Assembly (NCBI RefSeq): GCF_004358105.1
Contig: NZ_SMYL01000002.1
Location: forward strand, 1-64,000
Direction: 5' to 3'
DNA: 64,000 nucleotides
Source: Sapientia aquatica
Lineage (GTDB): Bacteria; Pseudomonadota; Gammaproteobacteria; Burkholderiales; Burkholderiaceae_D
In this document: in pieces, positions 1 to 7,979 of the stretch
Position numbering within the stretch: the stretch's first letter is position 1
How the letters are laid out: each line of letters begins with the position of its first letter
Program-made: the position numbers and the translations under genes
Notes under the pieces: model-generated
Databases searched by the model: none
Told to the model about the DNA's origin: nothing
What the model saw: only the letters and a program-made list of their open reading frames with translations

Positions 1-6
1 CAGTTA

Positions 7-122
7 TGCCTGATGACCATAGCGAGTTGGTCCCACCCCTTCCCATCCCGAACAGGACCGTGAAACGACTCTGCGCCAATGATAGTGCTGCAACCAGTGT
101 GAAAGTAGGTTATCGTCAGGCT
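7..122 (+). rRNA. rrf: 5S ribosomal RNA
   Basis: This is the RNA of the large ribosomal subunit that closes an rRNA operon. The 5' end TGCCTGATGA pairs with the 3' end ATCGTCAGGC, giving helix I, and the interior has the conserved 5S words TGGTCCCACC, CCCATCCCGAAC and GAAAGTAGG. The length of about 116 nt is normal. The matching 23S and 16S genes must lie to the left of the window. End positions are good to a few bases. Confidence 0.93.
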
Positions 123-131
123 GTTATTCCT

Positions 132-166
132 AAAACCCCCGCTACTTAACTAGCGGGGGTTTTTTT
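132..166 (+). terminator. rRNA operon terminator
   Basis: A perfect stem AAACCCCCGCTA / TAGCGGGGGTTT around a six-base loop is followed by a run of T. It sits 10 bases after the 5S gene and is a textbook intrinsic terminator for the rRNA operon. Confidence 0.92.
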
Positions 167-591
167 ATGCCCTATCCGGTTCCGCACATCTTGCTCGGCA
201 GCGGGCACGGCTGATCGGCTTGTGGTGCGGATGAGTTCTTTACGATCTTTGCAGACTGCTCAGCTGAATTGTTCACATACTTTTGAACTGAGTTTCACCG
301 TTTATAAACTGTAGTGGGCTAAAGAAACTAGCGCGACATCTTTTTGCCGGTTCATCTTATCCAGAGATGGTCGCTTATTCGATTCTATTAGGTATTACAA
401 CAAATCCAATCACTCAGGATTGCCTCACTTCAATTTTCACTGACCAGCTTTCTTGTTAGAGCAATCGCTAACTTTATTGAGTACGGTGAATAAACTACGC
501 TATTATTTTGCTGCATCGGCATCGAGATGAGTCATGCTGGTTTGACTTCCTTTCTTTTATTTCAATAGCGTGATTTTTTTAAAAGTGAGTC
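167..591. other. Intergenic region, rRNA operon to aat
   Basis: This stretch of 425 bases has no convincing reading frame or RNA gene. The only element I can support is a candidate aat promoter at 477-506, listed separately. The rest looks like unstructured AT-richer spacer. Confidence 0.6.
477..506 (+). promoter_or_regulatory. Candidate sigma-70 promoter for aat-bpt
   Basis: TTGAGT at 477-482 and TATTAT at 501-506 are separated by 18 bases. Transcription would begin near 513 and give a leader of about 80 nt before the aat start. This is motif matching only. Confidence 0.45.
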
Positions 592-1317
592 ATGATTCCT
601 TGGCTTGATCAAAACAGTCCTTTCCCAAATGTTGACACCGCGTTGACGGCCCAAGACGGATTGGCGGGATTGTTGGCGGCGGGGGCTGACTTATCGCCAC
701 AGAGATTGTTGGATGCATATCGCCATGGGATTTTTCCGTGGTACTCGGACGATCAGCCGATTTTGTGGTGGTCTACTGACCCACGCATGGTTCTTTTTCT
801 GGACAACTTCAAACTTTCTAAAAGTCTGAAAAAGACGCTCCGAAAATTCCAAAAAGACGATTCGATTGAATTTATATTCGATAAAAGCTTTCAATCGGTG
901 ATGCAAAATTGCGCGATGCCAAGAGCAAATCCGGGTGAAGCTAACTCGGGAACGTGGATTTCAGACGATATAATTCTGGCCTATACGAAGTTACACCAAT
1001 TGGGTTTTGCCCATTCGTCCGAGGTGTGGGTCAACGGCGAATTGGTAGGAGGCGTTTATGGAGTTTGTATCGGAAAAATGTTTTACGGCGAGTCGATGTT
1101 TTCACGTGTGACAGACGGTTCAAAGATGGCGCTGGCGCACTTGGTTCATTTTTTACGTATGCATGACGTGAAGCTCATCGATTGCCAGCAAGAGACCGGA
1201 CATTTGGCTTCACTAGGCGCCACGCCAATTCCACGGGCAGAGTTTATTCGTTGGATTCAACAGGCAACTAAATTGCCGCCAATCTTGGAGTGGAAAACAT
1301 GCGGCGCGGGAGTTTGA
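592..1317 (+). CDS. aat: Leucyl/phenylalanyl-tRNA-protein transferase
   Basis: This cytoplasmic enzyme moves Leu or Phe from its tRNA to the N-terminus of proteins that begin with Lys or Arg, marking them for ClpS/ClpAP degradation (bacterial N-end rule). The 241-residue length is typical, and the N-terminal part has the family signature [18 protein letters not shown], followed by [18 protein letters not shown] in the second half. The ATG start follows AAAAGTGAG. The stop codon is 1 base before the GTG of bpt, so the two genes are translationally linked; Bpt feeds the same degradation pathway by adding Leu to acidic N-termini. Confidence 0.95.
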   Translation: MIPWLDQNSPFPNVDTALTAQDGLAGLLAAGADLSPQRLLDAYRHGIFPWYSDDQPILWWSTDPRMVLFLDNFKLSKSLKKTLRKFQKDDSIEFIFDKSFQSVMQNCAMPRANPGEANSGTWISDDIILAYTKLHQLGFAHSSEVWVNGELVGGVYGVCIGKMFYGESMFSRVTDGSKMALAHLVHFLRMHDVKLIDCQQETGHLASLGATPIPRAEFIRWIQQATKLPPILEWKTCGAGV

Positions 1318-1318
1318 T

Positions 1319-2056
1319 GTGACACAGTTGAATGATTTGCCGATCAAGGCGATTCAATTTTATGCGACGGCTCCGTATAGCTGTAGCTACTTGAGCGATC
1401 GTTCCGCGCGTTCGCAGGTGGCAACGCCGCCGCAGTTTATTGATGCCAAAGCCTATTCCGTCTTGGTAAAAAATGGCTTTCGTCGCAGCGGGGAATTTAC
1501 CTACCGGCCTTATTGCGATGATTGTCGTGCTTGCATCCCGGTGCGTGTTTTGGTCAATCAATTTACCCCAAATCGCAGTCAGCGACGCTCTTTGGCGCAA
1601 CACGCTTCGTTAGTCACAAGGGTCTGCGATTTAAGTTATATACCCGAACACTATGAACTTTATCAACGCTACCAACAATCGCGTCATTCGGGCGGCGGCA
1701 TGGATCACGACAGTCGCGAGCAATACATGCAATTCCTACTGCAAAGCCGGGTTGAGTCGCGCTTAGTTGAGTTCAGAGACCAGAATAAGGTCCTCAAAAT
1801 GGTCAGTCTGATTGATATTTTGGATGACGGTTTTTCGTCGGTGTACACCTTTTATGAACCAGAACAAGGCACTTCCTACGGTACCTACAACGTGTTGTGG
1901 CAAATAGAGCAAGTAAAAAAAGTCGGCTTACCTTATCTGTATCTTGGTTATTGGATTAAAGAAAGCCGTAAAATGTCATATAAATCTAATTTTCGGCCTT
2001 TCGAAGCGTTAAACGAGGATAGCTGGGCCTTAGTTGATTACATCAACAATTCATAA
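1319..2056 (+). CDS. bpt: Aspartate/glutamate leucyltransferase (arginyl-tRNA transferase family)
   Basis: Bpt is an ATE1-like aminoacyl-tRNA transferase. In proteobacteria it attaches Leu to proteins beginning with Asp or Glu, the second bacterial entry to the N-end rule. The 245 residues include the N-terminal ATE domain with a Cys pair in [13 protein letters not shown] and the C-terminal segment [18 protein letters not shown] typical of the family. The start is a GTG one base after the aat stop, so translation probably re-initiates. I chose bpt over ate because the aat neighbour and length match the bacterial form; substrate preference is inferred from family knowledge. Confidence 0.92.
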   Translation: MTQLNDLPIKAIQFYATAPYSCSYLSDRSARSQVATPPQFIDAKAYSVLVKNGFRRSGEFTYRPYCDDCRACIPVRVLVNQFTPNRSQRRSLAQHASLVTRVCDLSYIPEHYELYQRYQQSRHSGGGMDHDSREQYMQFLLQSRVESRLVEFRDQNKVLKMVSLIDILDDGFSSVYTFYEPEQGTSYGTYNVLWQIEQVKKVGLPYLYLGYWIKESRKMSYKSNFRPFEALNEDSWALVDYINNS

Positions 2057-2128
2057 ATCTCTCCTAAACTTCTCCGTATCCGATTTACTTCATCTATAAA
2101 CCAAACCAGCCCGAGCTGGAAATAGCCT

Positions 2129-3169
2129 ATGTCCACAAAACTTTTATACGCCTGCGCGCGCCCATTTTTATTCTCTATGGATCCAGAGGGCGCTCACAAT
2201 CTGACTTTGCCTTTATTAAAAGATGTCGCCTCGCTAGGTTTGACCAAATTAATTTGCCGACCCGACGCCGATCGCCGTCAGGTAATGGGCATCACGTTTC
2301 CCAACCCGGTTGGCTTGGCTGCAGGCTTAGATAAAGATGGTGCGTATATTGATGGACTGGCCGCGTTGGGTTTTGGCTCGATTGAAATTGGAACTGTCAC
2401 TCCGCGGGCGCAAGCGGGCAATCCCAAGCCGCGCATGTTTCGCTTACCGCAAGCGCAGGCGATTATTAATCGCATGGGATTCAATAATGGCGGTGTGGAT
2501 GCATTTGTGGCCAATGTTCAACGTTCCAAGTTTTATCAGGATAAGTTGGGCGTGCTCGGTTTAAATATTGGTAAGAATGCCGACACCCCGATTGAACGTG
2601 CGGCGGACGACTATTTGCATTGCTTGGGAAAAGTCTATCCGTACGCGAGCTATGTGACGGTCAATATTTCTTCTCCCAATACAAAAAATCTTCGTCAATT
2701 GCAAGGCGCGAGCGAGTTGGATGAATTGTTGGCTAAGCTCAAAGATGCACAACAGCGTTTAGCCGATCAACATAAGCGCTATGTTCCGTTGGCGTTGAAA
2801 ATCGCGCCCGATATGGATGTTGAGCAGATCAAAATGATTGCCGACAAATTATTGCAACACAAAATTGACGCCGTTATCGCCACCAATACCACCTTGAGTA
2901 GAGATGCGGTTGCGGGATTAAATCACGCGCAAGAAGCTGGTGGTTTGTCTGGCGCACCGGTGTTTGAATTATCGAACGCAGTTATCCGTGGCTTGAAGGC
3001 TGAACTTGGTGACGCGATTCCCATTATCGGTGTTGGTGGAATTTTGTCTGGGGAAGATGCGCAGGCCAAAATCAACGCTGGCGCGCAACTGGTGCAGTTA
3101 TATTCGGGGCTTATTTATCAAGGACCAGCCTTGATTCGTGAATGCGCAGAAGCCTTAAAACGCAAGTAA
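2129..3169 (+). CDS. pyrD: Dihydroorotate dehydrogenase (quinone), class 2
   Basis: PyrD oxidises dihydroorotate to orotate in pyrimidine synthesis and passes the electrons through FMN to the quinone pool at the inner face of the membrane. The 346-residue protein has the N-terminal helical extension that marks class 2 enzymes, then the barrel with [22 protein letters not shown] and the [15 protein letters not shown] loop that carries the catalytic serine, and [11 protein letters not shown] near the C-terminus for FMN phosphate binding. It lies 72 bases after bpt and converges on nrdR. Confidence 0.96.
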   Translation: MSTKLLYACARPFLFSMDPEGAHNLTLPLLKDVASLGLTKLICRPDADRRQVMGITFPNPVGLAAGLDKDGAYIDGLAALGFGSIEIGTVTPRAQAGNPKPRMFRLPQAQAIINRMGFNNGGVDAFVANVQRSKFYQDKLGVLGLNIGKNADTPIERAADDYLHCLGKVYPYASYVTVNISSPNTKNLRQLQGASELDELLAKLKDAQQRLADQHKRYVPLALKIAPDMDVEQIKMIADKLLQHKIDAVIATNTTLSRDAVAGLNHAQEAGGLSGAPVFELSNAVIRGLKAELGDAIPIIGVGGILSGEDAQAKINAGAQLVQLYSGLIYQGPALIRECAEALKRK

Positions 3170-3200
3170 AAGCGCCATCACGCGTGATCTCAACCTTGCT

Positions 3201-3686
3201 TTAACTGCGTTTCGGCGTCTTTTTTCTCGGGAAAGACGCCGGACTGAACTCTTCAATCATGTCGCGGAATTCGGCGACGTCTTCAAAACTCTTGTACACG
3301 GACGCGAAGCGGATGTAGGCGATTTTGTCGAGCTTCTTTAATTCATGCATCACCAATTCGCCAATCTTCACCGACAAAATTTCACGCTCACCGCTGGCCA
3401 ATAAACGCTCTTCAATATGCTCAATCGCGCTATCAATGGCGGGTGCGGAAACTGGGCGCTTGCGCAATGCCAGCATCAAGCTAGCGCGCAATTTGGTCGA
3501 ATCATAATCGCAGCGACTACCGTTTTTTTTCACGATATACGGCATCGCCAATTCGATGCGCTCGTAAGTTGTGAAGCGTTTTTCGCACTTATTGCACCGA
3601 CGCCGACGTCGAATCGCATCACCTTCTTCGGAGACGCGCGTATCGAGCACTTGGGTATCGTCGTTATGGCAAAAAGGGCATTTCAT
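3201..3686 (-). CDS. nrdR: Transcriptional repressor NrdR
   Basis: NrdR represses ribonucleotide reductase genes by sensing ATP/dATP. The N-terminal zinc ribbon has Cys3, Cys6, Cys31 and Cys34, followed by an ATP-cone at about residues 49-139. At 161 residues the length is normal. It lies directly downstream of glyA on the same strand, an arrangement frequent in proteobacteria, but a hairpin followed by T at 3702-3741 separates them, so nrdR may receive only read-through or have its own promoter. Confidence 0.96.
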   Translation of the reverse strand: MKCPFCHNDDTQVLDTRVSEEGDAIRRRRRCNKCEKRFTTYERIELAMPYIVKKNGSRCDYDSTKLRASLMLALRKRPVSAPAIDSAIEHIEERLLASGEREILSVKIGELVMHELKKLDKIAYIRFASVYKSFEDVAEFRDMIEEFSPASFPRKKTPKRS

Positions 3687-3701
3687 TGGCTAGCCTGATT
3701 T

Positions 3702-3741
3702 AAAAAGTGCTGCGTTTGTTATTCAACAAAAACGCAGCACT
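3702..3741 (-). terminator. Hairpin between glyA and nrdR
   Basis: On the minus strand AGTGCTGCGTTTTTGTT and AACAAACGCAGCACT form a long stem with a two-base bulge, followed by TTTTTAAA. It has the form of an intrinsic terminator or attenuator after glyA and before nrdR. Confidence 0.65.
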
Positions 3742-3777
3742 GGGTCCGACATTTGACTTACTAATTTTACTGACTAA

Positions 3778-5025
3778 CTACACCTCGTACACTGGATGGG
3801 CATCGGTCAATTTTTTCACTTCTGCTTTGACTCGCTCGATCGTGGCAGCATCTTCTGGGTTGTCCAACACGTCTGCGATCAAGTGACCAACCTTAGCGGC
3901 ATCTGCTTCGGTAAATCCGCGGGTTGTCATTGCAGGGCTACCTAAACGGATGCCAGAAGTCACGAATGGTTTTTCCGGGTCGTTAGGAATCGAGTTTTTG
4001 TTACAGGTAATGTGTGCGGTGCCTAACAATGCTTCGGCGGCTTTACCGGTAATATTTTTGGAGCGCAAATCGACTAACATCACGTGCGATTCGGTGCGAC
4101 CAGAAATAATACGCAAGCCGCGTTCGATCAGAGCTTTTGCTAAGGCATCGGCATTCTTCACAACTTGCGCTTGATAAGCTTTGAATTCTGGTGACAACGC
4201 TTCTTTAAACGCCACGGCTTTACCGGCGATGACGTGCATCAAAGGACCGCCTTGCAAGCCTGGGAAGATGGCCGAATTAATGATTTTTTCGTGTTCCGCT
4301 TTCATCAAAATGATACCGCCGCGTGGGCCGCGCAACGATTTGTGCGTGGTCGATGTGACGAAATCGGCGAACGGCACTGGATTGGGATACACGCCAGCGG
4401 CAATCAAGCCAGCGTAGTGCGCCATATCGACCATGAAGTACGCGCCGACTTCTTTGGCGATTTTCGCGAAGCGTTCGAAGTCGATGCGCAACGAATAGGC
4501 CGATGCGCCAGCGATGATGAGTTTTGGTTTGGTCTCGCGCGCTAATTTTTCCATCGCGTCGTAGTCGATTTCTTCTTTGGCGTTCAGACCATAGGAAACA
4601 ACGTTAAACCATTTGCCAGACATATTGAGCGGCATACCGTGAGTCAAGTGACCGCCTTCGGCCAAGGACATGCCCATGATGGTGTCGCCTGGTTTTAACA
4701 CGGCAAAAAACACACCTTGGTTGGCTTGGGAGCCAGAATTCGGTTGCACGTTGGCAGCTTCTGCGCCAAACAATTGCTTCAAACGATCAATCGCTAATTG
4801 CTCCACCACGTCCACGTGTTCGCAACCACCGTAGTAACGCTTGCCCGGATAGCCTTCGGCGTATTTATTGGTCAACTGCGAGCCTTGCGCTTGCATCACG
4901 GCTGGCGAAGTGTAGTTTTCGGATGCGATCAATTCAATGTGTTCTTGTTGACGCACATTCTCACGTTGGATCGTGGCGAAAAGTTCTGGATCGATATTTT
5001 CTAAAGTGTGATTTTTGCTAAACAT
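3778..5025 (-). CDS. glyA: Serine hydroxymethyltransferase
   Basis: GlyA converts serine and tetrahydrofolate to glycine and 5,10-methylene-THF, the main source of one-carbon units for purines and thymidylate. The 415-residue protein has the PLP-binding lysine in [14 protein letters not shown] near residue 229, plus [10 protein letters not shown] and [13 protein letters not shown] near the N-terminus. The ATG is preceded by AGGAAAAAC. Upstream is a leader of about 265 nt with a ZTP riboswitch, which implies control by the purine precursor ZMP/ZTP, a sign of low 10-formyl-THF. nrdR follows. Confidence 0.97.
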   Translation of the reverse strand: MFSKNHTLENIDPELFATIQRENVRQQEHIELIASENYTSPAVMQAQGSQLTNKYAEGYPGKRYYGGCEHVDVVEQLAIDRLKQLFGAEAANVQPNSGSQANQGVFFAVLKPGDTIMGMSLAEGGHLTHGMPLNMSGKWFNVVSYGLNAKEEIDYDAMEKLARETKPKLIIAGASAYSLRIDFERFAKIAKEVGAYFMVDMAHYAGLIAAGVYPNPVPFADFVTSTTHKSLRGPRGGIILMKAEHEKIINSAIFPGLQGGPLMHVIAGKAVAFKEALSPEFKAYQAQVVKNADALAKALIERGLRIISGRTESHVMLVDLRSKNITGKAAEALLGTAHITCNKNSIPNDPEKPFVTSGIRLGSPAMTTRGFTEADAAKVGHLIADVLDNPEDAATIERVKAEVKKLTDAHPVYEV

Positions 5026-5134
5026 TGTTTTTCCTAGCGATGAAGGATAAGTCCGATATCGTTGATGGCTGCGTTGTTGATGAAATGAGAGGCAAATTAT
5101 ACAGACAGGCAGCCGACGACGTTCTTACCATATT

Positions 5135-5284
5135 GGCTACCCAGGCGCACGGCTTTGGACATGATTTCAGCAAACGTGTAACTGATGAAAAAATGCTCAA
5201 ATAAAATCTCACGCTTCCCGATGGAACTCCATCTTGCGCTAAACCTTGGTAAAAGCTTAACGACTTCGCCAGTTGCGTGAGACG
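5135..5284 (-). ncRNA. ZTP riboswitch (pfl motif) in the glyA leader
   Basis: On the minus strand the leader contains every main block of the ZTP (pfl) aptamer in order. P1 is CTCACGC (5275-5281) pairing with GCGTGAG (5208-5214). Inside are AACTGGCGAA, then hairpin GATGGAGTTCCATC, then GGGAAGCGTGAG. After a linker comes GCCGTGCGCCTGGG (about 5140-5153). GGCG of the first block can pair with CGCC of the last, the family's pseudoknot. This class is known to sit before glyA, purH, folD and fhs and to switch genes on when ZMP/ZTP accumulates. Unusual here is an extra hairpin CGTTAA/TTAGCG (5237-5262) between AACTGGCGAA and the GATGG hairpin. I see no clear terminator, so control may be translational. 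Confidence 0.87.
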
Positions 5285-5297
5285 AAATGGTCGGCAG

Positions 5298-5326
5298 ATT
5301 CTACGCGATGCCCACTATTTCAGCAA
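5298..5326 (-). promoter_or_regulatory. Promoter of the ZTP-glyA leader
   Basis: Read on the minus strand, TTGCTG (5326-5321) and TAGAAT (5303-5298) are 17 bases apart. The start of transcription would fall near 5291, about ten bases before helix P1 of the riboswitch, which is where an aptamer leader should begin. Confidence 0.65.
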
Positions 5327-5483
5327 GTTTTGCGGCTCTTTTTGCCCCGATTTTCCGAGGATAAATACTTGAATTGTCTGAAAATAATATACTGCGGGTT
5401 GGATTGCATCGCTAAACAGCCACAACAGGCCTTTGGGCTGGTTAAATTAATATAAAACAACTGAAAACCAATAGGAAATAGAC

Positions 5484-6233
5484 ATGATCGTACTAATTAC
5501 AGGAGCAAGTTCAGGATTTGGCGCAGCAATGGCGCGCGTTTTTGTTAAGGGTGGACATAAAGTGATTGCCGCCGCGCGACGGGCTGAAAAATTGGCCCAA
5601 CTGCATACCGAATTGGGCGATGCCTTATTACCGATTACCTTGGATGTGACCCAAGTCGACACCATCCCAACAATGTTAGCGGCGTTGCCAAGCGACTGGC
5701 AAAACATCGATGTGCTGATCAATAACGCTGGATTAGCGTTAGGCGTTTTGCCCGCGCAGAAGGCGTCGTTAGAGGATTGGGATACCATGATTGCCACCAA
5801 TAATCGCGGGTTGGTGCACATGACGCGCGCTGTATTGCCGGGCATGGTTGAGCGTAAAAGCGGCTTGGTAATCAATCTGGGTTCTATCGCGGGCACGTAT
5901 GCATATCCCGGTGGAAATGTATACGGTGCAAGCAAAGCCTTTGTTGATCACTTCACCCTCAATTTACGCTCTGACTTGGCCGGAACTGGCGTGCGTGCGA
6001 CCAATATTGCGCCGGGCTTGTGTGGTGGCACTGAGTTCTCGCAAGTGCGTTACCGTGGCGACGAAGAACTCGCCGCCAAAGTCTATCAAGGCACGCAGCC
6101 ATTGACCGCCGAAGATATCGCTGAAACCGCCTACTGGATTGCTACATTGCCCAAACACGTGAATGTGAACAATATTGAATTAATGCCGGTTTGCCAAAGT
6201 ATTGCTGGACTGGCGATCCACCGCGAAAGCTAA
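5484..6233 (+). CDS. ydfG: NADP-dependent 3-hydroxy acid/serine dehydrogenase, short-chain family (YdfG-like)
   Basis: This short-chain dehydrogenase resembles YdfG, which oxidises L-allo-threonine, serine and 3-hydroxy acids such as malonic semialdehyde's partner 3-hydroxypropionate. The 249-residue protein has the nucleotide-binding GASSGFG at residues 7-13, NNAG, and the catalytic Ser in NLGSIAGTYAYPGG with Tyr-x-x-x-Lys in YGASK. The ending ELMPVCQSIAGLAIHR is characteristic of the YdfG branch. It is divergent from glyA across a leader region. Exact substrate in this organism is not provable from sequence. Confidence 0.85.
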   Translation: MIVLITGASSGFGAAMARVFVKGGHKVIAAARRAEKLAQLHTELGDALLPITLDVTQVDTIPTMLAALPSDWQNIDVLINNAGLALGVLPAQKASLEDWDTMIATNNRGLVHMTRAVLPGMVERKSGLVINLGSIAGTYAYPGGNVYGASKAFVDHFTLNLRSDLAGTGVRATNIAPGLCGGTEFSQVRYRGDEELAAKVYQGTQPLTAEDIAETAYWIATLPKHVNVNNIELMPVCQSIAGLAIHRES

Positions 6234-6255
6234 AATACCGTCAGATTAAAAATTC

Positions 6256-6290
6256 GAGCGGCATTGTCTTTCACTCAGGCAACGCCGCTC
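6256..6290 (+). terminator. Possible terminator after ydfG
   Basis: GAGCGGC (6256-6262) and GCCGCTC (6284-6290) form a stem with a 21-base loop. The following ATTTATTTCT is only weakly T-rich, so termination is uncertain. Confidence 0.4.
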
Positions 6291-6394
6291 ATTTATTTCT
6301 CGGCAAAGGCACCCTAGTTAAGTATAAAACCAGCTATTTTGCTGGATAGAAATACGATAAAATGCCCCGTTCTTGTTGATTTGGAAAAACACCT

Positions 6395-6823
6395 GTGACT
6401 CAAGCTGCTCAGTTTTCTTGGCCTATCCGCATTTATTACGAAGACACCGACGCGGGCGGCATTGTGTATTACGCCAATTACCTTAAGTTTTTTGAGCGCG
6501 CCCGCACCGAATGGCTGCGTCACGCGGGTATTAATCAACAACTGATGGCCGAGCAACAAAAAGCGATGTTTGTCGTTAAATCAACCTCCATGGATTACCA
6601 TTCGCCCGCTAAATTGGACGACCAACTGCGTATTACCGTGGCGGTAGAAAAGCTGGGCAAAGCGTCGATTTTGTTCACCCAAGAAGGGTGGCGCGGCGAT
6701 CAACGCTTAGCCAGCGGGTCGATCAAAGTAGGCTGTGTGGATTGCGAGCTGGTTCGTCCCTGTGCAATTCCGCCCAATGTTGTACAACAAGTCCAAGCAC
6801 AGTATTTTCCGGTCAATGCATAG
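6395..6823 (+). CDS. ybgC: Tol-Pal system-associated acyl-CoA thioesterase
   Basis: YbgC is a hot-dog-fold thioesterase that acts on short-chain or phospholipid-linked acyl thioesters and is the usual first gene of tol-pal clusters. The 142-residue protein shows the 4-hydroxybenzoyl-CoA thioesterase signature YYEDTDAGGIVYYANYLKF with catalytic Asp, then FERARTEWLR. The start is GTG at 6395. tolQ begins 47 bases downstream, so this is probably the head of the tol-tam operon. Confidence 0.94.
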   Translation: MTQAAQFSWPIRIYYEDTDAGGIVYYANYLKFFERARTEWLRHAGINQQLMAEQQKAMFVVKSTSMDYHSPAKLDDQLRITVAVEKLGKASILFTQEGWRGDQRLASGSIKVGCVDCELVRPCAIPPNVVQQVQAQYFPVNA

Positions 6824-6870
6824 CTGTTTAATCAATTTATCTCACCTTCCTTAAAGTTAGTTTCCAGAAC

Positions 6871-7554
6871 ATGATGACTGTCACTCAAGACCTTTCCTTT
6901 ATTACGCTCATTACGAATGCTTCAATCATCGTTCAGATTGTTATGGCGATGCTGTTATGTGTTTCTCTGATGAGTTGGAATTACATCTTCCGCAAGCGCT
7001 TTGCGATTAACAAAGCCCGCAAACAAACCGAAAGTTTTGAACGTGAATTTTGGTCCGGCGGCAGCTTGCAAGAACTGTATAAATCATTGGAGTCGCGTCG
7101 CGCCAAAAGTGGAGCGTTAGAGCGTATTTTTGGTGCTGGTATGAGTGAATTTCATAAAAGCCGCGCCAGTGGTCAAAGCGCAGATAATGCGGCCATGCTG
7201 GATGGCGCGCGCCGTGCAATGCGTGCTGCTTACCAACGTGAAATGGACGCGCTTGATTCGCATTTATCGTTCCTAGCTTCGGTGGGCTCGGTGTCGCCTT
7301 ACGTCGGTTTGTTCGGAACGGTGTGGGGAATTATGAATGCGTTCCGCGGTTTGGCTAACGTGCAGCAAGCCACGTTAGCGGCGGTTGCGCCGGGGATTGC
7401 GGAAGCCTTGATTGCCACGGCGATTGGTTTGTTTGCGGCGATTCCAGCGCTGGTCGCATATAACTCCTGCACCCACGACATCGATCGTTTATCGATTCGT
7501 TTCGAGAGTTTTGTCGAAGAATTTTCGAATATTTTGCAACGTCAAGGACGCTAA
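6871..7554 (+). CDS. tolQ: Tol-Pal system proton channel subunit TolQ
   Basis: TolQ is an inner-membrane MotA/ExbB-family subunit. With TolR it uses the proton-motive force to drive TolA, which pulls on the outer membrane at the division site. The 227-residue protein has three membrane spans at about residues 18-40, 132-155 and 170-193. The conserved region SVSPYVGLFGTVWGIMNAF precedes span 2 and PGIAEALIATAIGLFAAIPA forms span 3. ATG at 6871 was taken; a second ATG follows directly. tolR begins 5 bases after the stop. Confidence 0.96.
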   Translation: MMTVTQDLSFITLITNASIIVQIVMAMLLCVSLMSWNYIFRKRFAINKARKQTESFEREFWSGGSLQELYKSLESRRAKSGALERIFGAGMSEFHKSRASGQSADNAAMLDGARRAMRAAYQREMDALDSHLSFLASVGSVSPYVGLFGTVWGIMNAFRGLANVQQATLAAVAPGIAEALIATAIGLFAAIPALVAYNSCTHDIDRLSIRFESFVEEFSNILQRQGR

Positions 7555-7559
7555 GTATT

Positions 7560-7979
7560 ATGGCAGTCAGCATGCGTAGCGGTCGCACCCGCAAATTAAA
7601 ATTTGAAATTAACGTGGTTCCCTATATCGACGTGATGTTGGTGCTGGTAGTGATTTTGATGGTAGCTGCGCCAATGACCAACCCAAGTGTGGTCAATTTA
7701 CCCAACGCAGGGCCATCAAAACAAGCGCCAACAGATTATTTAGAAATCGCGATCAAACCAGATGGCACGGCCACCGTCGGCAAGCACAGCGCAGGCAAGC
7801 CCGAAAAAACCTTGAGCCACGCGGATTTGCTGGAGCGTTTGCAGCATCTGCACGAAACCGAACCGGATTTGCCGCTGTTGATCGCGGCAGACAAAGAGAT
7901 CAAATACGATGAAGTCATGCAAATGATTGCAGGAGCAAAGAAATTAGGTATCACACGAGTAGGTTTAGCCACTAAATGA
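7560..7979 (+). CDS. tolR: Tol-Pal system protein TolR
   Basis: TolR belongs to the ExbD/TolR family: a short cytoplasmic start, one membrane span (about residues 20-40) with the proton-path Asp in VPYIDVMLVLVVILMV, and a periplasmic domain of about 95 residues. At 139 residues the length is typical. Its stop codon overlaps the next start in ATGA at 7976-7979. Unusually the next gene is tamA and not tolA. Confidence 0.95.
   Translation: MAVSMRSGRTRKLKFEINVVPYIDVMLVLVVILMVAAPMTNPSVVNLPNAGPSKQAPTDYLEIAIKPDGTATVGKHSAGKPEKTLSHADLLERLQHLHETEPDLPLLIAADKEIKYDEVMQMIAGAKKLGITRVGLATK

Noticed and set aside
5018-5212. 64-codon frame on the minus strand upstream of glyA
   Set aside because: It falls inside the ZTP riboswitch leader, whose conserved RNA elements explain the sequence better than a coding gene.
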